From Cysteiniphilum halobium (GTDB lineage Bacteria; Pseudomonadota; Gammaproteobacteria; Francisellales; Francisellaceae), in assembly GCF_003574425.1 (NCBI RefSeq), contig NZ_QLIU01000032.1:1-55256 (forward strand): a stretch of DNA of 55,256 nucleotides, given 5' to 3'. This document shows, in pieces, positions 37,600-45,879 of the stretch. How positions within the stretch are numbered: the first letter of the stretch is position 1; the number at the start of each line of letters is the position of its first letter. The position numbers and the translations under genes were made by a program. The notes beneath the pieces are model-generated. The model was not told where the DNA came from. It worked only from the letters and a program-made list of their open reading frames with translations, and made no database searches.

Positions 37600-38587
37600 T
37601 ATAATGGATCGCTTAAGCATTTATCGCGCGGTTAGAATCAGTGTTATGTTAACAATCGCTGTTGCTACGTGGCTATTTTTTGATATAGAACGTGGTTATT
37701 GGATTGCAATGACTTTAATGATTATCTATATGCCTTTTGAGCCAGGACTTGTTAATAATCGTATCAAGATGCGCTTAATTGGTACGGTTGTTGGTCTTTT
37801 ATTTGGTTTCGTTTTAGTTGAAATTGTAATAGCAGATGTCACTTGGCTGGCTTTTTTGCCGCTTGTGGTGCTTTTTGTACTTTATTTCTCAATGATTAAT
37901 TATACCTACTCTTCAATGTTTGTGACGGTTGCAGTTATGTTGTTTTATTCAGCTATGTATACCAAAGGTATGTCGCCAGCAACCTTTATGTTAGCGCGAT
38001 TAATGGATACTTTTACTGCTTGTGCAATTTGTTTTATTGCAGAAGTTTTTTTTAGACCAAGAAAGATGATTGCACATGCTATTTTAAAAGATTTGGAAGA
38101 TATCTTAGAGGCTTATGCTAAACATTTTAGATTAATGTACGAATCATTTGCCAAGCAACAATTTAAAAATATCTCTATCGAATATTCCATGAACTTTAAT
38201 AATAGTTTACTAAGTTTAAAGCAAGCAGCAGAGCTAAATAAAACAAAGTTAAGACTAAATCATCAGCAGTTGATGGATGCTTGTCTTGAGCCAGTTTTTA
38301 AGATGCGTGTGCATTTGATAAGCTTGCATTATTTAGCAGAATATAATGAAGAAGAAATGTATGCATTTATTACTCAGCATCAAACGGTGTTTGTTACTAT
38401 TTGTGATAATTTAAGTCAACTCTTAACTTATGACAAGACACGTCAATTTTCTTTAAATAAAGTATTTGAAAAAAATAATTTCAAAACAGATGTTGAGCGG
38501 GAAATTATAGGGAATTTGCTGTCTTTTAATCATTTGGCATATCAATCGCAAAGTGCACTGATAGAGTTTAAACAAAGTAGCAATTAG
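37592..38587 (+). CDS. Split FUSC-type efflux pump, C-terminal half
   Basis: 331 residues. ATG 37592 lies inside the end of the previous gene, with AAGGA 6-7 nt upstream. The opening YRAVRISVMLTIAVATWLFF, then YWIAMTLMIIYMPFEPG and RLIGTVVGLLFGFVL, is the typical FUSC core (usually residues ~340-420 of a single-chain pump). Five to six helices to about residue 160 are followed by a cytoplasmic helical domain. With the adaptor and N-terminal half it should expel aromatic acids or similar compounds, by analogy with AaeAB. The gene ends 5 nt before a convergent hypothetical gene, with no obvious terminator. Confidence 0.8.
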   Translation: MLSIMDRLSIYRAVRISVMLTIAVATWLFFDIERGYWIAMTLMIIYMPFEPGLVNNRIKMRLIGTVVGLLFGFVLVEIVIADVTWLAFLPLVVLFVLYFSMINYTYSSMFVTVAVMLFYSAMYTKGMSPATFMLARLMDTFTACAICFIAEVFFRPRKMIAHAILKDLEDILEAYAKHFRLMYESFAKQQFKNISIEYSMNFNNSLLSLKQAAELNKTKLRLNHQQLMDACLEPVFKMRVHLISLHYLAEYNEEEMYAFITQHQTVFVTICDNLSQLLTYDKTRQFSLNKVFEKNNFKTDVEREIIGNLLSFNHLAYQSQSALIEFKQSSN

Positions 38588-38592
38588 TATGA

Positions 38593-39012
38593 TTATTTTT
38601 TGATTAGATAGTCATTGATCTGGCATAAAATCTCAGTATCTTCTTTTTTTAATTCATTGCAGGCAGCTTGTAACGGTTCGCTGGAAATGAACACTAAACG
38701 CTGCTCAAGTACTTTAATTTGCTCAAGTAAACCATCACGCTTTTTCTGTAAACTCTGTAACAACGGATCATTCTTGGCAAGGAGTGTTACATGATCCTTT
38801 GTGTTGTTTTGATATTGTTTTTGTGTGCTAAAGCTTATTTCTTGCTCTTGAAAATGGCGTTTTTGCTTGGATGGGCGATGATTATGTTGTGATGTGTTAT
38901 TGCTTCGATTATTGGTATTATCATTTGTGTTGTTTGATTCTTGATTATGTTTTGTCTCAGTTAGTTTTTTGCGTTTCAATGAGAGGGTTTTTCTAAATGG
39001 CGTGTCTGTCAT
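38593..39012 (-). CDS. Hypothetical, mostly disordered basic protein
   Basis: 139 residues, not recognised. It begins TPFRKTLSLKRKK, a short basic motif seen at the N-terminus of several RNA-binding proteins in this class, but nothing else supports a family. Residues 18-65 are Asn/Gln/His/Thr/Ser-rich and probably disordered. Residues ~75-139 form one or two Leu-heptad helices (LLQSLQKKRDGLLEQIKVLEQ...) consistent with a coiled coil. There are no membrane segments or signal. It converges on the FUSC operon, and its 5' side faces the large repeat element and fis. It reads as a real gene from intact coding rhythm and a good helix, but its role is unknown. Confidence 0.55.
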   Translation of the reverse strand: MTDTPFRKTLSLKRKKLTETKHNQESNNTNDNTNNRSNNTSQHNHRPSKQKRHFQEQEISFSTQKQYQNNTKDHVTLLAKNDPLLQSLQKKRDGLLEQIKVLEQRLVFISSEPLQAACNELKKEDTEILCQINDYLIKK

Positions 39013-39054
39013 GAATATCGTTCTTTAGGTTATTAATTATCAGTTTGAGGGGTG

Positions 39055-39288
39055 ATACCCATCATAAGTTATTTAACAGTATTTCTGCCATTGAATTTTT
39101 CGCGTTTTTGGACAATTAGATTTTGCCAATAGCAAATGCGTTAAGAAACAATGAAAAGTTTCATTGTTTTTAGCAAATGAGCGCCCAAAGACTCTGTCAA
39201 GGGCAACTATTATCCGCAATCCAATTGTCCAAAAGCATTAAAAACTTTTTTGACACTGAACACCACAAAATGATTTACGATGGGCATA
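39055..39288. repeat. MITE-like element, long (234-bp) copy
   Basis: The outer ends ATACCCATCATAAGTTATTT (39055-39074) and, inverted, 39267-39287 (AAAATGATTTACGATGGGCAT) match at most positions. Nested inside is a 17-bp inverted repeat with one mismatch, TTTTGGACAATTAGATT (39106-39122) against 39218-39234. At the centre is a perfect 11-bp stem with a 2-nt loop (39146-39156/39159-39169, AAACAATGAAA). No ORF is present. It occupies most of the 448-nt gap before fis and shares its tips with the copies at 2527, 13546, 43711 and 45350. Confidence 0.75.
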
Positions 39289-39314
39289 ACTAAATTATTG
39301 AGCAAGTATTATGC

Positions 39315-39343
39315 TTGCTTTTAAATTAAGCTGTCCTTATAAT
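39315..39343 (+). promoter_or_regulatory. Promoter of the first fis gene
   Basis: TTGCTT (39315-39320), a 17-nt spacer and a perfect TATAAT (39338-39343), 118 nt before the start codon. The -35 is also the right arm of an AGCAAG/CTTGCT hairpin (39301-39319). Confidence 0.6.
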
Positions 39344-39460
39344 ACACAGTTGATTGACAAGATCAATAGAAACAGTGCTCAAAACATGATTTGGTGGGGA
39401 GTTCCTGTTTAATAACAAGTAACAGAAATATAAGAAAATCAAGATAAAGAGGAAAATACT

Positions 39461-39748
39461 ATGCCTGCAACTATGCATTATGGCGATGCGCATAAACAAG
39501 ATGCTCATCAGCAAGAGTTACCATTGCGTGATCACATTAAAGAAGTGATTGCTACTTACTATAAAAACATGGTTTCACAGGGTACTAAACCACAAAACGT
39601 TTATGAACTAGTGATGGCTGAGGTTGAGTTACCTTTGATTGAGGCAACGATGGAGTATACAGGTGGAAATCAAAGTCGTGCTGCAAAAATTTTAGGCATT
39701 AATCGCGGTACTTTCCGTAAGAAATTAGCACATTACGGTATGTTGTAA
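39461..39748 (+). CDS. fis: Fis-family nucleoid/DNA-binding protein, paralogue 1
   Basis: 95 residues, close to E. coli Fis (98). The C-terminal helix-turn-helix is unmistakable: EATMEYTGGNQSRAAKILGINRGTFRKKL, where GGNQSRAAxxLGINRGTxRKKL is the Fis signature. The middle dimerisation helices match too (YELVMAEVELPLI). Fis bends DNA, organises the nucleoid and activates rRNA and other growth-phase genes. GAGGAAA precedes ATG 39461, and a strong promoter and terminator bracket the gene, so it is monocistronic. The usual dusB partner is absent. A second fis-like gene lies 4.2 kb away. Confidence 0.93.
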   Translation: MPATMHYGDAHKQDAHQQELPLRDHIKEVIATYYKNMVSQGTKPQNVYELVMAEVELPLIEATMEYTGGNQSRAAKILGINRGTFRKKLAHYGML

Positions 39749-39770
39749 TTCCAATATAATCTGATATCCA

Positions 39771-39795
39771 AAGGCTGCCTTGTGCGGCCTTTTTT
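39771..39795 (+). terminator. Intrinsic terminator after fis
   Basis: AAGGCTGC pairs with GCGGCCTT (8 bp, one G-U) around a 5-nt loop, directly followed by TTTTTT. It starts 22 nt after the fis stop and lies 3 nt from the end of the convergent gph gene. Confidence 0.85.
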
Positions 39796-39798
39796 ATT

Positions 39799-40470
39799 TC
39801 AAATAATATAATTCTTTAATTCATCAAAATGTTTAATAACCGCAATGGCATTTAAACTGTGTAGATCAACACCATTGGCATAACCGTGGCTAATAAGAAT
39901 ATAGGGCATGTTATAGGCTTCAGCGCAATAAGCGTCATTTACAGAGTCACCGATCATCAGACTTGTTATTATCTTAGCGTTTAGCATTTTAGCTGCGTAT
40001 TCCAAGGGGGCAGGGTTTGGTTTATAAAATGCTGTGGTATCACCGCCAACAATACAATCAAAGTATTGATCTAAACCTAAATGTTCTAGTGTTTTAATGG
40101 CGTGCGATTCTTCTTTATTCGTTACCACTGCCATATTAATTTTAAGATCTTTAAAATGTGTCAGTGCTTCAGTAACACCTGGGTAGATATGCGTGTGTTG
40201 CCCCATAGCTGCTTCATAATAATCTAAGGTGAGCTTTAGTGCATCGTTTGCATAAACGGCAACTTTGTCAGGTGCCAAATCAAGTGATAGTACTTTTTTG
40301 GTTGTCTCTGGGAAGCCCTTACCAATAATGCTTGCTGTTGTACGGTCACAAATCGGATTCAAAGCAAAATGCGCACGCATTTTATTCAATGCATAGGTGA
40401 TGTCGCTAACACTATTGATTAGTGTGCCATCAAGATCAAAAAACAAAGTATCATAGTGTGGTTTATTCAT
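39799..40470 (-). CDS. gph: HAD hydrolase, phosphoglycolate phosphatase-like
   Basis: 223 residues from ATG 40470, which overlaps the end of the upstream dciA-like gene by 8 bp (translational coupling); the frame runs back to 40518 without need. Motifs: FFDLDGTLINS (nucleophile Asp), VVTNKEESHA (motif II), KPNPAPLEYA (motif III Lys) and MIGDSVNDAYCA (motif IV). The alpha-helical cap between motifs I and II (about residues 15-80) is the Gph/PGP type. Members dephosphorylate 2-phosphoglycolate from DNA repair or other small phosphates. The symbol rests on motif order and length; specificity is not proven. Confidence 0.78.
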   Translation of the reverse strand: MNKPHYDTLFFDLDGTLINSVSDITYALNKMRAHFALNPICDRTTASIIGKGFPETTKKVLSLDLAPDKVAVYANDALKLTLDYYEAAMGQHTHIYPGVTEALTHFKDLKINMAVVTNKEESHAIKTLEHLGLDQYFDCIVGGDTTAFYKPNPAPLEYAAKMLNAKIITSLMIGDSVNDAYCAEAYNMPYILISHGYANGVDLHSLNAIAVIKHFDELKNYII

Positions 40471-40918
40471 GCTGATGTTTTTTAAGTAAGTTATTAATTG
40501 ATTGTTTGATTTGACCATCTTCTAGCGTTTTTGCCAAGTTTTTAAATGCAGTTTGTGCACTATTAGGCATATGTGTTTCAGTTGAGTTTATTTTTTTCTT
40601 TGGTTCAAACACGAGAACTAACTCTAAAGCATTTAAGTCTTTGAAGTAGTCGCTGGTATTTAAGAGGGCAATAAGATCTTTTTTCAATTCACGAAATTTG
40701 GCAATCAATTCAGGGATTTCTGTTTTTAATACAAGCTTTTTGCCATTGTAAAAACAAACCTTAGTATGATTGAAATAGGGGATATCAAAATACAGCAATT
40801 TTTGTTCGGTCATTTTGACCAGTTCATGTTGCTGTTTAATGGTGTGTAAAAGTGAACCTTTTTTGTTTTTTCTGCTGTTTAAAAGCTCAGTGACAGACGC
40901 ACTATACTTACGGATCAT
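40463..40918 (-). CDS. DciA-like (DUF721) protein, probable replicative helicase loader
   Basis: 151 residues from ATG 40918. The frame extends to 40966, but the extension adds nothing family-like. Residues ~25-105 ([25 protein letters not shown], then [35 protein letters not shown]) fit the DUF721/DciA pattern of a short KH-like fold. The C-terminus is Lys-rich and probably flexible. In many gammaproteobacteria a DUF721 gene is divergent from secA, exactly as here (84 nt between starts). DciA loads DnaB at the origin in bacteria without DnaC. Assignment rests on weak similarity plus position. It is translationally coupled to gph. Confidence 0.62.
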   Translation of the reverse strand: MIRKYSASVTELLNSRKNKKGSLLHTIKQQHELVKMTEQKLLYFDIPYFNHTKVCFYNGKKLVLKTEIPELIAKFRELKKDLIALLNTSDYFKDLNALELVLVFEPKKKINSTETHMPNSAQTAFKNLAKTLEDGQIKQSINNLLKKHQHE

Positions 40919-41002
40919 TTTGATGCACTTGGCTTTTGTTATGGTATAAGTTGCAGTATAATCCAAAACCAGTTATGTGGAAAAGCCTTATCTAGGATAT
41001 CA

Positions 41003-43705
41003 ATGATTATTAAAAAGCTATTTGGCAGTCGTAATGACCGCTTGATTAAGAAAATGCAAAAGACAGTCAATAAGATCAATGCCTTAGAGTCAGATATTAA
41101 AAAACTGTCCGAGACTGAGCTTAAAGCCAAAACCCTTGAGTTTAAAGAAAGGCTAGCTAAAGATGAAACGTTGGAGCAACTGTTACCAGAAGCTTTTGCA
41201 GTTGTAAGAGAAGCGGCTAAACGTGTTAAGGGTATGCGCCATTATGATGTACAGCTTATCGGTGGTATGGTGTTGCATTTAGGTAAAATTGCCGAGATGC
41301 GTACCGGTGAAGGTAAAACGCTTGTTGCAACATTACCCGTGTATCTAAATGCACTAACAGGTAAAGGTGTACATGTAATTACGGTAAACGATTATTTAGC
41401 TTCACGGGATGCAGAATTAATGGGGCAAATTTATGGTTTCTTAGGGTTAACCACTGGTGTTATTGTTGCCAATCTATCACCTGATCAACGTCGTGCTGCT
41501 TATGCTTGTGATATTACCTATGGTACAAATAATGAATTTGGTTTTGATTATCTGCGCGATAATATGGCATTTAGCAAAGAAGAACAGGTTCAGCGCAGTC
41601 GCAACTTTGTGGTAATCGATGAAGTTGATTCTATCTTAATTGATGAGGCGCGCACGCCACTGATCATCTCAGGCGCCTCAGAAGATAGCTCAGATATGTA
41701 TTTACTGTTTAATCGATTGGTTCCAACCTTAATTAAACAGGAAAATGAAGAAGCGACAGGTGGAGATTATTACTTAGATGAAAAATCAAAGCAGGCGTAT
41801 TTAACCGATCAAGGACATACTAAAATTGAAGCAGCTTTAATTAAAGAAGGCGTGTTAAACGAGGGTGATAATCTGTACTCACCACAGCATGTGACAAAAA
41901 TGCATTATTTAAATGCTTGTTTACGAGCGCATAGCTTGTATCAAAAGAACGTTGATTACATTATTCGTGATCAGGAAGTCATCATTATTGATGAAAACAC
42001 AGGGCGTGCGATGGAAGGTCGTCGTTGGTCAGATGGTTTACATCAAGCGATTGAGGCGAAAGAAGGTGTTAAAATTCAGGGTGAGAATCAAACCTTGGCA
42101 TCAATTACTTTCCAGAATTTCTTTAAACTTTATAACAAAATGTCGGGAATGACGGGAACGGCAGATACTGAAGCCTTTGAGTTTCATGAAATTTATGGTT
42201 TAGAAGTAGTGGTTATTCCAACAAATCGGCCACCTCAGCGACAAGATCATCATGATCGCATTTTTGGTGATCAAAAAGATAAGTTTATGGCGATTGTTGA
42301 TGATATCAAAGAGCGTGTTGAAAAGGGGCAGCCAATACTTGTGGGAACAGCATCCATTGAAACCTCTGAGATCTTATCGACACTTTTACGTAAGAAAAAG
42401 ATCCAACATGATGTGTTAAATGCCAAACAACATGCCAGAGAAGCAGCTATTATCGCGCAAGCGGGCTATCCTGGTAATGTCACAATCGCCACTAACATGG
42501 CAGGCCGCGGTACGGATATTATTTTAGGTGGTAACTGGGAAGCTGAAATTGCGGAGATTGAAGAGCCAACTGAGGCGCAAATTAATGAAATCAAAACTGC
42601 ATGGAAAGCACGTAACAAAAAAGTTATTGAAGCTGGTGGCTTGTGTATTCTAGGCTCAGAACGCCATGATTCACGTCGCGTTGATAATCAGTTGCGTGGA
42701 CGAGCTGGACGTCAAGGAGACCCAGGTGAAAGCCGTTTCTATCTATCAATGGATGATAATTTGCTACGTATTTTTGCTTCTGAAAGCTTAGCCAATCGCA
42801 TGAAAAAAGCGCTTTCTGGTGGTGAGTCTATTCAATTTGGGATGATGACGCGCTTTATTGCTAAGGCACAGTCTAAAGTTGAGCAATATCACTTTGATAT
42901 TCGTAAGAATCTATTGGAATATGATAATGTTGCTAATGAACAGCGTTTGGTCATTTATAAGCAACGTGAAGAGCTGCTAGGCAAGGATGATGTTTCTGAA
43001 ATTATTGCCAATATGCGTTATGATGTTGCTGAAAAATTATTTCATGATCATGTGCCAGCAGGCTCAATGGAAGAACAGTGGGATCTAGAAGGTTTAGAAA
43101 AAGCTTTATTAGGTGACTTCTCTATTTCACTTAATTTACGTAAATTGCTTGCTGAAGATGATCATCTGCATGATGAAACACTAAAAGAGCTGGTGATTAA
43201 AGCCATTGTTGAAGAGTATCAACAAAAGACAGAAAATCTTGAAGCCGAATCGATTCGCCAATTTGAGAAAATTAGCTTAATGCAAGCATTAGATACACAT
43301 TGGCGTGAGCACTTAAATGCGATGGATCACTTGCGCAATAGTATTAACCTAAGAGGTTATGCACAAAAAGATCCTAAGAATGAATATAAAAAAGAATCTT
43401 TTGAGCTATTTTCCAGTATGCTTGATAACTTTAAGTACGAAGTGATTTCTAATCTTGCCAAGATCAGAATCCAGGCGCCAGAAGAGGCTCAGCGTATGGA
43501 AGAAGAATGGAAGAATTCCATTAAAAATATTGAAGCACAGCATGAAGATATCCTAGAAGGCAGTTCTTCATCGGTTACCGAGGAAAAAAATGCGCAAAAA
43601 GCAAATCAACCTTTTGTACGCGATATGCCCAAAGTAAAACGTAATGATTTATGCCCCTGTGGCTCAGGTAAAAAATACAAACAATGTCATGGTGCATTAG
43701 ATTAA
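41003..43705 (+). CDS. secA: Preprotein translocase ATPase SecA
   Basis: 900 residues, the full gammaproteobacterial size. SecA drives secretory proteins through SecYEG. Landmarks: Walker [15 protein letters not shown] (near residue 101-108), Walker [22 protein letters not shown], the nucleotide-binding fold 2 segment [34 protein letters not shown], and the C-terminal zinc/SecB-binding motif [20 protein letters not shown] stands 5 nt before ATG 41003. The upstream SecM arrest peptide of enterobacteria is absent. It is followed by a partial repeat element and a second fis gene. Confidence 0.98.
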   Translation: MIIKKLFGSRNDRLIKKMQKTVNKINALESDIKKLSETELKAKTLEFKERLAKDETLEQLLPEAFAVVREAAKRVKGMRHYDVQLIGGMVLHLGKIAEMRTGEGKTLVATLPVYLNALTGKGVHVITVNDYLASRDAELMGQIYGFLGLTTGVIVANLSPDQRRAAYACDITYGTNNEFGFDYLRDNMAFSKEEQVQRSRNFVVIDEVDSILIDEARTPLIISGASEDSSDMYLLFNRLVPTLIKQENEEATGGDYYLDEKSKQAYLTDQGHTKIEAALIKEGVLNEGDNLYSPQHVTKMHYLNACLRAHSLYQKNVDYIIRDQEVIIIDENTGRAMEGRRWSDGLHQAIEAKEGVKIQGENQTLASITFQNFFKLYNKMSGMTGTADTEAFEFHEIYGLEVVVIPTNRPPQRQDHHDRIFGDQKDKFMAIVDDIKERVEKGQPILVGTASIETSEILSTLLRKKKIQHDVLNAKQHAREAAIIAQAGYPGNVTIATNMAGRGTDIILGGNWEAEIAEIEEPTEAQINEIKTAWKARNKKVIEAGGLCILGSERHDSRRVDNQLRGRAGRQGDPGESRFYLSMDDNLLRIFASESLANRMKKALSGGESIQFGMMTRFIAKAQSKVEQYHFDIRKNLLEYDNVANEQRLVIYKQREELLGKDDVSEIIANMRYDVAEKLFHDHVPAGSMEEQWDLEGLEKALLGDFSISLNLRKLLAEDDHLHDETLKELVIKAIVEEYQQKTENLEAESIRQFEKISLMQALDTHWREHLNAMDHLRNSINLRGYAQKDPKNEYKKESFELFSSMLDNFKYEVISNLAKIRIQAPEEAQRMEEEWKNSIKNIEAQHEDILEGSSSSVTEEKNAQKANQPFVRDMPKVKRNDLCPCGSGKKYKQCHGALD

Positions 43706-43710
43706 TATTT

Positions 43711-43770
43711 CCAAAAAGTAGTAAAACTTCTTTAGCATTAAACACACAAAACAATTTATGAGCGGCATAA
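43711..43770. repeat. Degenerate right end of the MITE-like element after secA
   Basis: Sequence from 43720 (GTAAAACTTCTTTAGCATTAA, one base trimmed) through ACACAAAACAATTTATGAGCGGCAT aligns with the right end of the 39055-39288 copy (ACCACAAAATGATTTACGAT then GGGCATAA). No left end is present. It begins just past the secA stop codon. Confidence 0.45.
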
Positions 43771-43951
43771 TTTTTATTTATGTCTATGGTATATTTTTCA
43801 GTCTATCCTATATAAGTAAGGCATTTTTTATCTGCAAATATAGTTTTTTGGCAGTACCGCTATTGTTATTAGGTATTAAATCAATTAATCTTTTGTTGGA
43901 TATTAACCAACAAGCTAATGAAATAAAGTTTCAATATAGGGGGAAACGATT

Positions 43952-44260
43952 ATGGCTGCAACAATGCATTATAAATTGAAACCGGATCAAGAATCTGCTG
44001 AGACATTTCCATTACGTGAAGTCGTACGCAAACGCGTCCAACATTATTACAAAATGGTCTCGCAGGAAGGGTTAAACCCTGACGATGTATATGAATTAAT
44101 TATGGAAGAAACGGAGTGTCCAATGATTGAGGCAACCATGGATTTCACTGGCGGTAATCAAAGTCGCTCTGCGCGCATTCTTGGTCTTAATCGTGGTACT
44201 TTTCGTAAGAAGCTTGAGCAATACAATATGCTTGTTGAAGACGAATCACCATTAAAATAA
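43952..44260 (+). CDS. Fis-family DNA-binding protein, paralogue 2
   Basis: 102 residues. ATG 43952 follows AGGGGGAAA by about 5 nt, a strong site. Like paralogue 1 it begins with Met-(Pro/Ala)-Ala-Thr-Met-His-Tyr and ends with TGGNQSRSARILGLNRGTFRKKLEQY, so the two descend from one gene. The N-terminal arm (KLKPDQESAETFPLREVVRK) and middle helices differ more, and there is an eight-residue acidic tail absent from paralogue 1. Fis acts as a dimer, so heterodimers are conceivable. The gene follows secA by about 245 nt with no convincing promoter box that I could identify. Confidence 0.92.
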   Translation: MAATMHYKLKPDQESAETFPLREVVRKRVQHYYKMVSQEGLNPDDVYELIMEETECPMIEATMDFTGGNQSRSARILGLNRGTFRKKLEQYNMLVEDESPLK

Positions 44261-44269
44261 TTTCTTTAT

Positions 44270-44497
44270 TTATTCATGATCAATAACACGCCCATTAGTT
44301 GTATTTTTATAACTGTTGGTGGTGTTGTTTAATTCTTCGTTTGTATTTCGTCCAGTTTTGTTAAGCATCTCTTTAATACGTCTTTTGATAATTAACCCAT
44401 AAATAACAAAACACATTCCTAGAAAAAGAAAAAGTGGCAATAATAGTATGGCAATGGTTATCAAGAATATAAGTTGTAAAGGATGTAGTTTTTTCAT
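44270..44497 (-). CDS. Small membrane protein of unknown function
   Basis: 75 residues. Residues ~8-38 are strongly hydrophobic (LIFLITIAILLLPLFLFLGM then CFVIYGLII), enough for one long or two short helices. They are followed by a basic stretch (KRRIKEMLNK) and an Asn/Thr-rich polar tail. By the positive-inside rule the tail should be cytoplasmic. It lies 82 nt downstream of trmB on the same strand and ends 9 nt from fis paralogue 2. No ribosome site is obvious. I do not recognise the family; the coding call rests on its membrane-protein character and position. Confidence 0.5.
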   Translation of the reverse strand: MKKLHPLQLIFLITIAILLLPLFLFLGMCFVIYGLIIKRRIKEMLNKTGRNTNEELNNTTNSYKNTTNGRVIDHE

Positions 44498-44579
44498 ATA
44501 TTTTTAATGAGTTAAAAATTTCAATAGGTCAAACTATATGCAAAAAAAAGGGTCAATACTAGGTTTTACAGCGAAATAA

Positions 44580-45266
44580 TTAACACTTATAAACAATGAT
44601 ATCCCATACGCCATGCTCTAGGCGTTGACCACGTGCTTCAAACTTTGTCAGTGGTCGGTGCTTAGGACGTGGTGCAAAACCATTGTGTGGGTTTTCAAGC
44701 TGACTATTACTAGTGAGAAGTGTCAACACTTCATCAGCATAATGTTGCCAGTCAGTGGCGAAATGAATAAAACCATTGGTTGCAAGTTTTTGGAGGATAA
44801 TTTCAATAAACTTAGGATTAACCAAGCGGCGTTTATGATGGCGTTTTTTATGCCATGGATCAGGGAAAAATATTTGTACTCCTTTTAAGGTATTGTCCCC
44901 AATCATGTGTTTAAAAACATCAACAGCATCATGCTGAATAACACGCAAATTGGCCAATAAGCCTTCGTGAATATGATCTACAATATTACCGACACCAGGT
45001 TCATGGACCTCAATGCCAAGGAAATTGGTATCAGGCGCTTCTTTGGCCATGGTGACTAAGCTGTTGCCCATCCCAAAACCAATTTCAACAACTAAAGGCT
45101 GTTTAATATTGTAATAGTTATCAAAATTAGTTTCTTCAGTTGTATAAAGAATTTGGTAGAGATGTAGGTAATTATCTAATGCGCGTTGTTGGCGTACGGT
45201 GGTTCTACCAGCACGCTTAACAAAGCTTTTAATTGTCCGTATAGGAAGTGTATTGTTGTCGCTCAT
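44580..45266 (-). CDS. trmB: tRNA (guanine-N7-)-methyltransferase
   Basis: 228 residues, normal length. It methylates G46 in the variable loop of many tRNAs using S-adenosylmethionine. The SAM-binding loop is VVEIGFGMGNSLVTMA, followed by FLGIEVHEPGVGN. The family signature is FFPDPWHKKRHHKRRLVNP, and the C-terminal TKFEARGQRLEHGVWDI motif is complete. The N-terminus (RTIKSFVKRAGRTTVRQQ) is also typical. It is transcribed leftward with the small membrane-protein gene after it. In E. coli trmB neighbours mutY; that is not the case here. Confidence 0.96.
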   Translation of the reverse strand: MSDNNTLPIRTIKSFVKRAGRTTVRQQRALDNYLHLYQILYTTEETNFDNYYNIKQPLVVEIGFGMGNSLVTMAKEAPDTNFLGIEVHEPGVGNIVDHIHEGLLANLRVIQHDAVDVFKHMIGDNTLKGVQIFFPDPWHKKRHHKRRLVNPKFIEIILQKLATNGFIHFATDWQHYADEVLTLLTSNSQLENPHNGFAPRPKHRPLTKFEARGQRLEHGVWDIIVYKC

Positions 45267-45349
45267 TTTATCTTGATGAAAAAGGGTCAGTCTAAAAAGC
45301 GCTATGGTAAAACGTCAACTTAAAAAGCACAAGCCTGAATTTTGTATCT

Positions 45350-45410
45350 ATACCCACCACAAATCATTTTACAGTACTTTTGCTATTGCACTTTCCATGC
45401 TTTTGATATG
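45350..45410. repeat. Left end of the MITE-like element, solo copy
   Basis: TACCCACCACAAATCATTTT (45351-45370), then ACAGTACTTTTGCTATTG, matches the left end of the 39055 copy (TACCCATCATAAGTTATTTA, then ACAGTATTTCTGCCATTG). Similarity fades after about 60 bp and no right end follows. It lies in the 312-nt gap upstream of trmB. Beyond it a perfect 8-bp palindrome GTTTTGAT/ATCAAAAC (45453-45471) is the only other structure I see. Confidence 0.55.
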
Positions 45411-45578
45411 GCTAATGATTAAATGATCTGCAGAAAACAGATGATAGGTTATGTTTTGATCTTATCAAAACCTTGAGTAATAATTTTACATTTTATCGAT
45501 ATATTTTGCGTGACATCTCCTTTTAAAAGTTATAACTTAATTTGGATAGTAGTGAAACTTCATTCCTGGGGAGGAAAT

Positions 45579-45754
45579 ATGAAAAAGATTAACTTAATAC
45601 CAACATTGCTGTTGTCTGCACTTTCATTGCCGGTCGTAGCAATGATAGCTAGCAAACTTCTGTTAAGTCATCAGATCAGTTTACGGCTAAAGACAAAGAT
45701 ATTTTGGTGTGTGCAAATGCAGCGGAGTCTGATTTGTTAGATCTAGTCCAGTAG
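45579..45754 (+). pseudogene. Decayed 5' fragment of an oppA-like binding-protein gene
   Basis: GGGGAGGAAAT precedes ATG 45579, and the product starts like an export signal (MKKINLIPTLLLSALSLPVVA). The frame then runs into Leu/Lys/Gln-rich nonsense to a stop at 45740. Two frames over, 45653-45754 reads QTSVKSSDQFTAKDKDILVCA then NAAESDLLDLVQ and stop, which resembles the mature start of the intact OppA proteins downstream (DTLIVGVGNGVPTLDP). A frameshift and a later truncation are the simplest reading. It sits directly upstream of the opp promoter, where oppA often stands. The similarity is short, so this is moderately certain. Confidence 0.5.
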
Positions 45755-45779
45755 TATGCGCAATAAATCTATAAACACT

Positions 45780-45808
45780 TTGTGACACTATTGTAAGAAA
45801 TTTAAAAT
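45780..45808 (+). promoter_or_regulatory. Promoter of the opp operon
   Basis: TTGTGA (45780-45785), a 17-nt spacer and TAAAAT (45803-45808), 71 nt before oppB and immediately after the decayed oppA-like fragment. Confidence 0.5.
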
Positions 45809-45879
45809 GCATATGTTCGTTGCTTATGAATTCACGTTGATTTATTGGCAATATGCGTTAAAACAACAAGGGAGAAATA

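Noticed and set aside
40919-41002. SecM-like arrest peptide upstream of secA
   Set aside because: The 84-nt gap between divergent starts has no room for a secM ORF and no FxxxxWIxxxxGIRAGP-like motif.
43758-43979. 73-codon hydrophobic ORF between secA and fis paralogue 2
   Set aside because: It begins in the repeat remnant, lacks a ribosome site and overlaps the well-supported fis start in another frame.
45453-45471. GTTTTGAT/ATCAAAAC palindrome as a terminator
   Set aside because: The stem is AT-rich with a 3-nt loop and no T-run on either strand; left as an unexplained palindrome.
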